NCBI RefSeq assembly: GCF_029962835.1 | Contig: NC_080591.1 | Location: 40,617,501-40,681,500, forward strand | DNA length: 64,000 bases | Origin: Magnolia sinica | Taxonomy: Eukaryota > Streptophyta > Magnoliopsida > Magnoliales > Magnoliaceae | Direction of reading: 5' to 3' | Part shown: in pieces, positions 47,601 through 51,984 of the stretch | Position numbering within the stretch: the stretch's first letter is position 1 | Layout: the number at the start of each line of letters is the position of its first letter | Notes under the pieces: model-generated | What the model saw: only the letters and a program-made list of their open reading frames with translations | Database searches by the model: none | Told to the model about the DNA's origin: nothing | Made by a program: the position numbers and the translations under genes

Positions 47601-48178
47601 GTGAAATTTTGTGTGATTGTCTTTGAACTAGTGTGATCTAAAGCCCAAAAATCTTGCACATCATATTTGAATTTCATATCCTGCATCAGGCTCGTGTGAG
47701 GCAGGCCCCACCCATGTAAGGTGGGTGGCTCGTGTGAGGTGGTACCCATGTGATGTGGGGCCCATGAGGGGGGTTCGGCTGAGGTCCTAATCCATGAGAT
47801 GTGGGGCCTAGGGTATGAGATAAAGGGATTAATTCGCCATGCTCTATCAATTCGAGCTTTGAAAGCAAGTGGTTAATTGTCTTACATCACCTTCCATCTT
47901 TCCCCTTCTTATTATCTCAACCACATTTTTAGGTAGAGAAATTGTAAAAACTCTAGTGTGCTTAACATGGGTTCCAATTTCTACACCGTCCCAAAACACC
48001 CAGTGGACCACATGTTATTTGTAGGGGCACACCCAAATGTTACCTGAATTGCAGCAGTGAGAAAAGGATACCATGCAGGAATAAGTGCAAGATAGGAAAG
48101 GGCTAAAGGGAGAATCTGGAGTAGAGCATATACTCCAACAAGTACTAGCCGAGTAGAGCCAGAGAAGACACTGCCACC
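11487..48178 (-). CDS. RBL19: TMEM115/RBL19-type rhomboid-like Golgi membrane protein, split gene (six exons seen)
   Basis: Six minus-strand exons together encode a protein aligning along its length with the TMEM115 / plant RBL19 family, a polytopic rhomboid-like fold thought to act at the Golgi (family knowledge; my alignment is from memory). Hallmarks in order are SVFSG..TRL, SYLALIPA, TIPFVWNLITAGYSE, GKLLEPIWGPREFLKF, YTPLSGFNGVLLGFL, FGIYMSWIYLRYLQR, EFAFSTFFPEFLR and LPGSDPIEESRRR. The rhomboid GxSG serine is not present (GFNG), so it is probably not a protease. Exon phases agree at all five junctions, with GT donors and AG acceptors throughout. Introns are about 8.97 kb, 26.2 kb, 86 bp, 559 bp and 106 bp. 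The first few codons (exon upstream of 48178) and the C-terminal tail (downstream of 11487) were not found. One frameshift lies in exon 3. It could be a living gene with an assembly error or a young pseudogene. Confidence 0.85.
11625..11730 (-). other. Short RBL19 intron between exons 6 and 7
   Basis: This 106-bp intron has donor GTAATA and acceptor TTTGCAG. It carries no repeat, in contrast to the two giant 5' introns. Confidence 0.8.
11731..11936 (-). CDS. RBL19: RBL19 exon 6 (YLRYLQR and FAFSTFFPE motifs)
   Basis: The exon is 206 bp and encodes QWIPSLVVLVSIAVSFF, ESASYLPTLIFGIYMSWIYL, RYLQRKPETNL and DPSDEFAFSTFFPEFLR. These are the two last transmembrane helices and the conserved cytosolic FAFSTFFPE block. 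The donor is GTAATA. The acceptor is a NAGNAG tandem (CTTCAGCAG), so the first glutamine may be optional. The dibasic, acidic tail after the last helix fits a cytosolic C-terminus. Confidence 0.9.
12033..12465. mobile_element. MITE in the RBL19 exon 5/exon 6 intron
   Basis: About 45 bp at 12033 (CCAGTGCTCCCAGTTGCATT) returns as its reverse complement ending at 12465 (AATGCAACTAGGAGCACTGG), with several mismatches. The 433-bp element has no coding capacity. It makes up most of the 559-bp intron between exons 5 and 6. No clear target-site duplication was recognised, so the superfamily (possibly hAT) is open. Confidence 0.7.
12496..12601 (-). CDS. RBL19: RBL19 exon 5
   Basis: The exon is 106 bp, with acceptor TTTTGGCAG and donor GTGTGA. 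It encodes YTPLSGFNGVLLGFLVGIKQ followed by LIPDHELGVLKIKVK, a transmembrane helix and loop. In true rhomboid proteases the corresponding helix carries GxSGG; here it is GFNGV, without the nucleophilic serine, as in other TMEM115 proteins. The first base completes the leucine codon begun in the previous exon. Confidence 0.88.
12688..12853 (-). CDS. RBL19: RBL19 exon 4 (GKLLEP-WG motif), one-base frameshift
   Basis: After the acceptor TTTTGCAG the exon reads VIVSIVGLLFVGKLLEP, IWGPREFLKFN, VVVN. Reading then has to change frame to continue with VCIFITAITVYYITRQESF before the donor GTAAGT at 12687. The exon is 166 bp; the phases of its neighbours require 167. The missing base lies around 12747-12757, beside a run of five identical bases, which suits a sequencing error as well as a true mutation. 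The block GKLLEPxWGxxEFLKF is diagnostic for the TMEM115 family. Confidence 0.85.
13138..13460 (+). mobile_element. Partial copy of the AATATCG terminal-inverted-repeat element
   Basis: It starts CAATGTTCGAAATATCGGTA and runs through the AAAATGGTTGAATTTTTCAA, AAGACCTTAATACACACTTT and TTTTGTATAGGGTCGTCCTA blocks. The same blocks occur, reverse-complemented and diverged, in 37680-38001. It is truncated on its right, compared with the element at 37101-38001. Non-coding. Confidence 0.65.
13541..13866. repeat. Foldback unit 1 (left arm truncated)
   Basis: Only the centre and right arm are present, ending AAAAATGGATGGACGGTG...CATTATGGTGGGCCC. Shared internal blocks are TTTTGGATCAAGCTGATATT, GACC..ACCAATAGGTTGGATG and GTGGTCCACCTAAG. 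It is one of at least eight related non-coding units in this region. Confidence 0.65.
13944..14357. repeat. Foldback unit 2
   Basis: The left arm CCCCACCATGATGTACATGC...CCATCCATCCATTTTT pairs with the right arm AAAAATAGATGGACGGCTTG...ATATCATGCTGGGCCC. The whole unit is a long imperfect hairpin of about 414 bp with a short unpaired centre. Non-coding. Confidence 0.7.
14401..15130. repeat. Foldback unit 3 with an extended terminal inverted repeat
   Basis: Outside the usual GGGGCCCACC arms, GGTAACAACTTAGTGGGTGT at about 14412 is mirrored by ACACCCACTAAGTTGTTCC at about 15098. This suggests the mobile unit had TIRs of roughly 80 bp. Internal rearrangement is visible: TACCTTGATGATGTGTTG is duplicated near 14450. 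Confidence 0.65.
15185..15624. repeat. Foldback unit 4
   Basis: The left arm GTGGGCCCCACCATGATGTA...CATCCATCCATTTGG pairs with the right arm ATGTATGGATGAAATGGATA...AAGGTGGGCCCCAC. It has the same internal blocks as units 1-3. Non-coding. Confidence 0.7.
15625..16215. other. Spacer with (TA)n run and a 20-bp direct repeat
   Basis: A (TA)n tract occurs at 15972-15999. The 20-mer GTATGGAACCCTTTTTTTGC occurs at about 15881 and again at about 16197, bracketing 300 bp, as a target-site duplication would. No gene is seen. Confidence 0.5.
16216..17295. repeat. Large foldback element enclosing a 23-bp minisatellite
   Basis: The left arm (16230-16350: GGGGCCCACATTGATGTATG, CCAAATATCAGCCTGATCC) is inverted at 17165-17285 (GGATCAGGCTGATATTTGG, ATACATCAATGTGGCCCC). 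Between them is a minisatellite plus single-copy spacer. A related arrangement occurs at 18990-19430, so the composite has been copied or moved as a unit. Confidence 0.6.
16557..16872 (+). repeat. 23-bp minisatellite, array 1
   Basis: About 14 imperfect copies of CATGACAACCACGACCCATA(TAA), with some 15-bp short variants lacking the CATATAACATG part. The long open frames on the minus strand here are translations of the repeat and not genes. Confidence 0.85.
17281..17750. repeat. Inverted minisatellite remnant and foldback right half
   Basis: 17281-17365 carries reverse-orientation copies of the 23-bp unit (GTTGTCATGTTATATGG). 17400-17700 is the centre and right arm of a foldback unit ending ATGGACGGCATGGATG...GGTGGGGCCCAC. 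Confidence 0.6.
17751..18386. repeat. Foldback element with GGTAGGACGCAATC ends
   Basis: GTGGTAGGACGCAATCTGGG at 17751 is mirrored by GGATTGTGTCCTACCCCAC ending at about 18386. Inside each end is AGCTATATAGCTG or a variant. The internal arms are the usual GTCCCATCATGAGGTATGTG and its inverse. This shows the true termini of one subfamily. Confidence 0.6.
18387..19008. repeat. Further foldback halves
   Basis: 18420-18640 is a right half ending ACATCACGGTGGGCCCCACA. 18651 begins another GGGGTAGGACGCAATCCGCG end with AGCTATATAGCTGTTG, followed by a left arm that stops where minisatellite array 2 starts (about 19009). Confidence 0.6.
19009..19296 (+). repeat. 23-bp minisatellite, array 2
   Basis: Same unit as array 1 (ACAACCACGACCCATATAAC), about a dozen imperfect copies. 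It is followed by the same single-copy block (TGGTTCACATGCACAATGGA) and the same foldback right arm (AAAAGGATGGGCGGCATGGA) as array 1. Confidence 0.85.
19436..19775. repeat. 23-bp minisatellite, array 3 and inverted copies
   Basis: 19436-19505 has inverted copies. 19505-19600 is the inverse of 16490-16560 (CATTCACTTCCTTT, CACAATGGGGTGATCTGATC). 19611-19775 has direct copies again. It looks like a rearranged second copy of the composite element. Confidence 0.65.
19771..20520 (+). mobile_element. Partial LTR starting TGTAAGACCC
   Basis: The sequence from about 19771 (TGTAAGACCCATATCTTAGA) reads like a plant Gypsy LTR start. It runs into a C/T-rich leader with CTCTCTCTCTCT at 20183-20212 and is replaced by foldback sequence near 20410. 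No second LTR or internal region was found. Confidence 0.4.
20521..22130. repeat. Cluster of degenerate foldback halves
   Basis: It begins with a (TA)n tract (20524-20548). Repeated arms such as TGGACCCCACCTATGATGTA, GATCCAAACCGTCCATCCA and GTGGGCCCCACCTTG follow, with an AGCTATATTG...GACGTCAACAG end at about 21580. No complete unit could be delimited, and no coding sequence is seen. Confidence 0.55.
22240..23863 (-). pseudogene. L1-type LINE ORF2, C-terminal part
   Basis: Reading down the minus strand: ISLLQFADHTLVMQDAS (23769-23838, the RT YxDD region, here FADH); PISYLGFSL and MSLFKIPVLVAWKFKKIQWD (23463-23663); zinc-finger-like tail with SITFRRNLWD (22888-23136); and an RNase H-like VIVEGDSTNAIRW (22244-22480). 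These are the plant L1 ORF2 order. Many stops and frame changes occur. A 19-base poly-C run at 23140-23158 interrupts it. Its 5' half lies beyond the Copia insertion, at 28914-29460. Confidence 0.75.
23864..24413 (+). repeat. Copia 5' LTR
   Basis: The LTR is 550 bp, TG...CA. It contains repeated CGACCAGTCG / CGACCGGTTGAG motifs in its first 150 bp and a TATA-like CTATAAATAGG near 24102. Confidence 0.9.
24454..28320 (+). pseudogene. Copia gag-pol polyprotein, decayed
   Basis: A single frame from ATG 24454 runs through gag (CCHC knuckle CWYCSKKGHMKRDC at about 25153), protease (WVIDSGASFHA), integrase (HQRLGHMSERG; core LVHTDVWG, RSDNEGEY, RTPQQNGAAEH), RT (RTWELVTLPKGKKAL; KARLVVKGF; QLDVKIAFLLG; LLQYVNDMLVAG) and, after frameshifts near 27760 and 27850, RNase H (GYVDSDLTGDIDSRRSTTGY; STTEAEYVV). 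There are roughly a dozen in-frame TAG/TGA codons. The RT YVDD box is YVND, and a TA microsatellite has expanded at about 27148, giving IYIYIH. Non-functional. Confidence 0.92.
28391..28908 (+). repeat. Copia 3' LTR
   Basis: The LTR is 518 bp. Compared with the 5' LTR it lacks one CGACC-motif segment near its start and a stretch around CTAGCTAGGGCTT. TATAAATAGGTGTC is retained at 28624. Confidence 0.9.
28914..29460 (-). pseudogene. L1-type LINE ORF2, reverse-transcriptase N-terminal part
   Basis: The minus strand reads DFRPISLIGSIYKIVAEVLT then CHMKR near 29330-29400, KVDME.AYDHVEWT near 29190, and LNGSLVRFFSS and KPLARCSS near 28920-29060. These fit the plant LINE RT blocks FRPISLxGxxYKIxAKVLxxRLK, DxxKAYDxVxW, VLxNGSPxGFFxxxRGLRQGDPLSP and LSKML. 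It directly precedes, in reading order, the FADH block at 23.8 kb, from which it is separated by the Copia element. Confidence 0.75.
29461..29924 (+). pseudogene. LINE ORF2 tail fragment on the opposite strand
   Basis: Near 29690-29920, read across frames, the plus strand resembles the plant LINE C-terminal domain: CIRSAESV, then GLA.CGPREAVYG or, in the next frame, AWHSVDLGKQSMAT, then KAVCWLFF and YEERNESCF (compare DLxxAWHSVDLGKxxxxxW...WxxWxERNxRxFE). Stops and shifts are frequent. 29461-29680 has nothing I can place. Confidence 0.4.
29941..30064 (-). mobile_element. tRNA-derived SINE with perfect 16-bp target-site duplication
   Basis: Read on the minus strand the 124-bp element starts GGGTCTCTACTCATGACTCA, with an A-box-like TGACTCAGTGGTAGA and a B-box-like GGTTCGAGAACC about 35 bp further on. 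It ends in a 10-base A tail. AAATGAGAGCAGCATG flanks it at 29925-29940 and 30065-30080. This is the standard layout of a plant Pol III SINE. Confidence 0.9.
30180..30502 (+). promoter_or_regulatory. TATA box, CT-rich leader and splice donor inside the CACTA element
   Basis: TTCTATATAAGAATAAA lies at about 30210, followed by about 200 bp of (CT)n, a short ORF start (ATGAAGATCTGA) and a consensus donor at ACAG|GTAAGA (30502/30503). Four copies of GAAACCCTAATTAGGGATTT follow in the putative intron (30560-30660). This is like a plant 5'-UTR exon and first intron taken from a host gene. Confidence 0.45.
30503..33039. other. Intron-like interior of the CACTA element
   Basis: T-rich, with poly-T at 31060-31078 and 32150-32180. 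No coding segment I would defend. Short frames at 30761-31137 are open by chance in T-rich DNA. Confidence 0.5.
33040..33243 (+). CDS. ORF in CACTA interior, not recognised
   Basis: MAPGTGSSICKEVLESQAAD begins a 67-residue frame that is hydrophilic and not repetitive, and whose codon use looks coding. It may be a captured exon that follows acceptor-like TTTTCCTTAG at 32783 or TTGTCTAG at 33005. I do not recognise the family. Confidence 0.3.
   Translation: MAPGTGSSICKEVLESQAADHELSIASDELEKFQLTKPTIAPSIKGGVSSTNGVNELLKCFTRIIAF
33244..36359. other. Intron-like interior of the CACTA element, right half
   Basis: It contains a 22-base poly-T at about 33380, a 40-bp-scale tandem duplication around ATGAGTCTTGGACTTCTGTT (34168-34250), a GAAGAAGAAG run at 35230 and AT-rich DNA. 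Only 35326-35419 looks like an exon. Confidence 0.5.
35326..35419 (+). CDS. Exon-like ORF in CACTA interior, not recognised
   Basis: After acceptor TTCCTGCAG the frame reads ICILDARIRQNLAAMQQLEH then ELGAMSSFDYR, a helical, coiled-coil-like stretch. It ends at AG|GCAAGT, which would be a GC-type donor. A plausible captured exon; the gene is not identified. Confidence 0.35.
36633..37100. other. RBL19 intron sequence with no recognised feature
   Basis: No repeat or exon is recognised. Confidence 0.5.
37101..38001. mobile_element. Terminal-inverted-repeat element (AATATCG ends), 901 bp
   Basis: The left end CAATGTTTTAAATATCGATGATATC is mirrored by the right end GAGATAACGATATTTCCAACATTG. Inside, the motif region GAAATTTCCCTT.AACCAG.T.TCAATTGA occurs twice (37320 and 37600). 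A truncated inverted relative lies at 13138-13460. Non-coding. Confidence 0.65.
38002..39038. other. RBL19 intron sequence with (TA)n
   Basis: It has a poly-T run at 38341 and a (TA)n tract at 38641-38672. No other feature is recognised upstream of the exon 3 donor. Confidence 0.5.
39039..39099 (-). CDS. RBL19: RBL19 exon 3 (TIPF-WNLITAGY motif)
   Basis: The exon is 61 bp: acceptor TTTGTAG, one base completing the previous codon, then TIPFVWNLITAGYSEQSLWE, then donor GTATGC in phase 0. This is the most conserved N-terminal block of plant TMEM115 homologues (TIPFAWNLxTAGYxE). It stands alone: the previous exon is 9 kb away across a tandem chromovirus, and the next is 26 kb away across CACTA, Copia, LINE and foldback elements. 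Phase and sequence continuity on both sides make coincidence very unlikely. Confidence 0.85.
39100..40033. other. RBL19 intron 5' of exon 3, with an internal duplication
   Basis: The block AACATGATGTG...CCATATCTTGGTTGAGACAAG occurs at about 39865-39900 and 39985-40021. The block CTTCTTATCTCAACCACATTTT with GAGAAATTGTAAAAACTCTAG-like sequence (39905-39960) recurs to the right of the composite element at about 47905-47960. No exon is seen. Confidence 0.5.
40450..41650 (+). repeat. Chromovirus LTR 1
   Basis: Starts TGATGGGGACATCTC and ends TCCTACATTA (mutated from CATCA). It contains a TATA-like TATAAATAAGC at 40770 and an AGCCCTAGCATGTGT triplicate at 41466-41510. Confidence 0.85.
41651..43490 (+). 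pseudogene. Chromovirus internal region, copy 1 (deleted gag-pol)
   Basis: Primer site TTTGGTATCAGAGC lies at 41653. A T-rich leader (41850-42180) carries about 10 imperfect repeats of TTTAGAAACTTTCCTAATT. It then encodes a broken gag N-terminus, an RT-N-terminal-like VVDEFRDIFPNDLQDE, TRDIQH, and directly an integrase-C-terminal-like WDTVLPIVEFVFNSF, STGLSPFEVTTGYKPRKPID. It closes with a chromodomain-like EEIEDILDYKILSTSDGGFQ. Stops are more numerous than in copy 2. Confidence 0.8.
43491..44688 (+). repeat. Chromovirus LTR 2
   Basis: Starts TGATGGAGACATCTC and ends TTCCTGCATCA. It has the same TATA-like ATATAAATAAGCACC and downstream AATGAAGATTAATAAAAATT block. It is shared by both internal regions as 3' and 5' LTR. 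Confidence 0.88.
44689..46502 (+). pseudogene. Chromovirus internal region, copy 2 (deleted gag-pol)
   Basis: The same layout is better preserved. Primer-site TTTGGTATCAAAGA; minisatellite leader 44890-45195; gag coiled coil MEHLQESVNKLTKQVESLGK then RLEQHMDQRF from 45398; RT-N-terminal VVDEFRHIF and MRDIQHT; integrase WDTVLPIVEFAFNRFVDRST and GLSPFEV; chromodomain EEIEDILDHQIISTLDGGFQ, FLVKWKSL. The identical gag-RT-integrase junction in both copies marks one ancestral deletion. Confidence 0.82.
46503..47688 (+). repeat. Chromovirus LTR 3
   Basis: Starts TGACGGTGACATCTCG and ends ATCCTGCATCA. It lacks a stretch near ATGACG(TAGAAG) that is present in the other two. Confidence 0.85.
48072..48178 (-). 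CDS. RBL19: RBL19 exon 2 (N-terminal transmembrane segment)
   Basis: The exon is 107 bp. It opens after the acceptor TGGTAG and reads GGSVFSGSTRLVLVG, then a hydrophobic stretch ending SYLALIPA, matching the family's GG-x-x-F-SGFTRL...NYLALIPA. It ends with TG before the donor GTATCC; TG plus the G of the next exon gives W where relatives usually have R. Upstream in the same frame are TAG and TAA, so a short 5' exon with the initiator must lie further upstream. I could not identify it. The Tat element at 49551-61636 may lie in that unseen intron or upstream of the gene. Confidence 0.8.
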
Positions 48179-48349
48179 CTACCATTAAAACCTACATTCC
48201 AGTCTATGCCAATCTTGTCAAACTCATCAAGAAAAGGAACAGGGAACCAAATTACAAGTCTACTACACACATAATGAAGTATATGCAAAGGGGAAATATT
48301 TTCAGTTTTCACAGATACCATTTCTACAAAATTTCAATTTTCAGTTTCA
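48179..48349. other. Sequence upstream of RBL19 exon 2
   Basis: I looked for the initiator exon on the minus strand and did not find it. Confidence 0.4.
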
Positions 48350-49490
48350 AGGCTTGAGAGGTTATAGCAAGACTTCTTGTGGCAAGGGGTGGAGGAAAAG
48401 AATAAGTTTCATTTGGTGGGGTGGAATGAGATGCGCAAGGCCTACAAGGAGGGAGGAGCAAGTATAAGAGACCTTAAGTCTATAAATGAGGCCTTGGTTG
48501 AAAAGTCGCATTGAAAATTTGGGGAGGAAGTTACAAGGAACAATTACCGGTGCTCGGATGGATATTTGGTGCATCAGTTATGGAAGGGTTAGGTTTCTCC
48601 TTGGTGAATTGAGAGAAAAATCGGTTTGGGGAGGATGTTTGGGTGGGGAACTCCCCATTGAAAGTCGGTTTATTGATTAGCCCCAAACCCATCCATTGTG
48701 GTAGCTGACTATTTTTCATACAATGGGGAGGAAGTGGTTTGAGAGCCCTCATGTAGGAGATTCCCATGTGATGATGAGGTAGATAAATTTGTCGCTTCTT
48801 AATTGCATTCATCTATCCTCCCTAGTAATGTCCGTTCTGGATGGGATGGTGTGGAGGCTCGATAAATCGGGTTCTTTCTTGGTTCGGTCTCTATATAATC
48901 TAACCTAGGAAGACCAAAGGCTTGGAGAAAATGGGGCAAATCAAGTTCGTGTGTGTGGCATTATGATGTTCCCCCTGAAGATAGCCACTTTTGACCGATG
49001 GGTTGGAAAATGGAAAGTTCTAACCATCAATAATCTCCAGAAAAGATCAATGGTGCTCCTGAATGTTGAAGAAAAATGAGGAGACGATCGATCATCTATT
49101 TGTGCATTACCCCCTTTATGGGGTTGATATTAGTTGACATCTTGATCTGCTTTAAAGTTTCTTAGAATTTCTCGATGTTGGTGGCTGATCTTCTGCTAGC
49201 TTGGCATAGGGTGTGTTTAGGAAAAGGAAAGAAGGGGCGATGTGAAGAATGGCCCTACTTGTGGTGTGGTGAGCTGTTTGTGAAGAAAGAAATGCCAGAT
49301 GCTTTTAGAATGAAAGTAAGGTAGTGGAGGGGATCTCCCATAGGACTAAACTACTATTGTTGAATTGGCCTCTCGTGTTTCTAAGTTTATGGGTTGTAAT
49401 TTTAGTTTTCTTAGGATGTAGTTAGGGTAGCTCGGTGTCTCTTTGTTGTCAAAATTTTGCTTTTGTTCAAAAAAAAATTTCCGTTCTCTC
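48350..49490 (+). pseudogene. L1-type LINE ORF2 C-terminal remnant
   Basis: In shifting frames: DFLWQGVEEKNKFHLVGWNE, GGASIRDLKSINEALVEKS, GWGTPH; later ADLLLAWHRVCLGKGKK and a short A-rich 3' end at about 49470 (TTGTTCAAAAAAAAA). This matches the LINE linker (LxRxFLWxG...WxxVCxPKxxGGLGIRxLxxxNxALLxKW) and C-terminal domain (AWxxxxxGKxxK). RT is absent; heavily mutated. Confidence 0.7.
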
Positions 49491-49550
49491 TCAAAAATAA
49501 AATAAGTGACAATGGGAGTAAATCTAACATAAAGTCCAAATCATTACTAT

Positions 49551-50299
49551 TGTTAGGGGAAAAATAATGCGGTCTATAAAAAGGGAAACAACTCTACAAC
49601 TAGCATGGACCCAATGGGCCAAACCATTTGCGAGGCTTCTACTAGCAAAGAAAGGCAGACCACACGGTAGGTTGGCATAGCCATAGTCTACCCAATGAAT
49701 GGCCGACCTAGTGAAAGATCGGCACAACTACATGTCAGTCATAGGTAGGCTATAGGTCAGCTATAGGTCAGTAATCGGCGTCAGCCTCAGGTGAATGCTG
49801 ATCTGTCGAATAGATCAGTCTTACCTATCTTTGAGACATCGTCCGCCTTTAAAGGTCGACCATATCCTGAGCAATTGGCCCGAGAATCTCTCGAACATCT
49901 CGAAGATCTCTCCTAAGATCTTCAGGGAATAAGATCAAATCCCAAGGATCTCGAGCGCCCGTAACCTCTCGGGAAGATCTCTAGGTATAACTATGAAGAT
50001 CCACATGAAAAGATCTCCGATATACCTGGTCTCCTAAAGCAGAAAATCTTCTAACAGAATGGCCTTCCCACTCCCATATATATATAAGGGTCCTTCACCA
50101 ATCAAAGTACGCATATTCTATCACAAAATACGACTGGCGACTCTTTTCAAATAGATCATCGCCTTTAAAAAGCCCAAGATCCTAACTTAGGCATCGGAGG
50201 GTCCCCTGTACTAGCTAGGGTCTCATTTGTCTCTCACTTCCATCTGTGCAAGTTCTCAGGGTTTAACCATGGAGGGTCTATTGGAAAACTACATCAATA
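49551..50299 (+). repeat. Tat 5' LTR
   Basis: The LTR is 749 bp. Tandem AGGTCGGC/TAGGTCAGC-type motifs occur near 49735-49780, and a TATA-like ATATATATAAGG is near 50081. Confidence 0.9.
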
Positions 50300-50360
50300 G
50301 TTTGGCATCGTCTGTGGGAAGCACATCAGAGCTGTTTCCTACTCTACTGTAGAAACTACA

Positions 50361-51884
50361 ATGGCCAGAGGGAAAAAGAAAACCCAAACCTCCCCAGTTG
50401 CAGTCCCAGTTGCGCCTGACCTTACACTGTCGCCAAAACAGCCCGATGGTCATCGGGGTTCGTCCTCTCAGCATCAGGCTGATTCTGATCCTAGAGGCAA
50501 GGCCAACGGTCTTGTAACAAAGGTCATTTAAACTCCCTCGAGCAGCAGGTTGGAATGCTAAGAGTTAGCATGGACTACATGAAACAATTGTTGGAACAAC
50601 TACAGCCTCAGTGCATCCAAAGGTCTACTAGGGAGGGTGAGAAAACAGGTTGCATCCCTCCTCAGCCTTCCAGTTCGCCCGCCACTTCGCAGAGGAGCCG
50701 ACAGCAAGGCTCGGCCAAATCATCCCCATCTCACATCTCGGGGACAACGACCTTGCCTGTTTCTGATCTGCACCACGAGCTAGATCAGAAGAAGTGTGGC
50801 AAAGCCCCGGTCGAGGCTACTGCTGAAAGCGGCGAGCCCTAAGAGGCCGAACTCAAAGATCTGTATGGTCAGATTAGGGACATGCAGGAAGCTTACCGTA
50901 CGAAAGCGTCAAACCCAATGGAAGCAATAATGGAGGAAACCAAGCCTCCATTTACTGGTGAAATTATGAAGACACAACTGCCAGACTTGTTTCGCTTACC
51001 TCAATCACCCCGTTCTCAGGGAATACTGACCCATCAGAGCACATGGAATCCTTTAGGGTCTACATGGAGCTCCATAATGCATCTGATGGGGTCATGTGCT
51101 GAGCTTTCTCCCTAACCCTAACTGGAGCCGCCTAGCTATGGTTCAAATAGTTAAAGATGGACTCCACTGGTTCGTTCCCTCAGCTTAGCTAGACCTTCAT
51201 TTTAAACTTTATCGGAGGAAAGAAAAGGCTCAAGCCGTACTCCCACCTTCACGTTATTCAGAAGGACGGCGAGCTACTGAAAGAGTACATTAAACATTTC
51301 AATCTGGAAGCGTTGTAGGTTCGAAAGCATTCTAAGGAGCTCGCCTTAGCTGCGATCATGGGAGGACTGAGAGATCAATAGTTCCTTTTCTTTCTAGACA
51401 AAAATTCACCAACAACGATGAACAACCTGTTGAACAGGTCACAAAAATATACTAACGTCGAAGAAGCTCGAGTCCTTCGGAATGCCATTCAGAACAAAGC
51501 TCCCCCGACCAAAGAACAGCAAACGAGGGCAGAACCAAGTTCGGCCCCTATGAATAGGAAGAGGAAGAACGACCAATCGTGAGACAATAATTGCTCAAAC
51601 AAGCTACTCGACAGCAAATTTAAGACATATACCCCTCTCAACAAAACGCCCGAACAAGTATTGATAGAGATTCAAGATAAGCGTATCCTTACTTGGTCGA
51701 TCAAGTTGAAATATGATCCCAACAAGAGAAGTAAAAACAAATACTGTCTCTTTCATCGAGATCATGGCCATCTGACACGCGACTGCGTCGACCTCAAGCA
51801 GGAAATTAAAGCGCTCATTCGAAGCGGTCATTTAGGGGAATATGTTAGTCACCGAGGGGAGCCACATCAAAAGACGAGCAACTA
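50361..51884 (+). pseudogene. Tat gag
   Basis: It starts MARGKKKTQTSPVAVPVAPD. Later KPPFTGEIMKTQLPDLFRLP is in frame, then in another frame PSEHMESFRVYMELHNASDG, then ELLKEYIKHFNLEAL and YCLFHRDHGHLTRDCVDLKQ (CxxH...H...C, the plant Tat-type knuckle-like motif). Stops and frame changes occur near 50530, 50842, 51010 and 51310. It encodes the capsid, non-functional here. Confidence 0.82.
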
Positions 51885-51984
51885 GTCAACAATGAACAGA
51901 CTGGAGAGATCCGAACAATCTTCAGAGGCCATAGTGGTGGAGGTGATTCAAACCACGCTTGAAAAGCTCATGCAAGGAGTATCG

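Larger units (their letters stand above)
40450..47688 (+). mobile_element. Tandem chromovirus-derived Gypsy: LTR-internal-LTR-internal-LTR
   Basis: Three LTRs of about 1.2 kb (40450-41650, 43491-44688, 46503-47688) alternate with two internal regions of about 1.8 kb. Flanking 5-mers GGCTT (40445-40449) and GGCTC (47689-47693) fit a target-site duplication with one mismatch. Both internal regions carry the same large deletion, so the deletion came first and the tandem later, most simply by unequal LTR-LTR recombination. Lacks protease, RT core and most of integrase: non-autonomous. Confidence 0.85.
40034..47889. mobile_element. TRIM-like inverted structure split by a tandem chromovirus
   Basis: 40034-40300 is a 267-bp unit bounded by a perfect 22-bp inverted pair (TGATGCAGGACAATTAACCA...) and by TG...CA. 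It is followed at once by AAGTGGTATCAGGGC, a primer-site-like sequence, and GGTCTCGTGTTCGAGACCCC. An inverted copy of the unit begins before 40449, is interrupted by the chromovirus, and resumes at 47694-47889. Inverted rather than direct orientation is unusual for a TRIM; a long hairpin element is the alternative. Confidence 0.5.
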
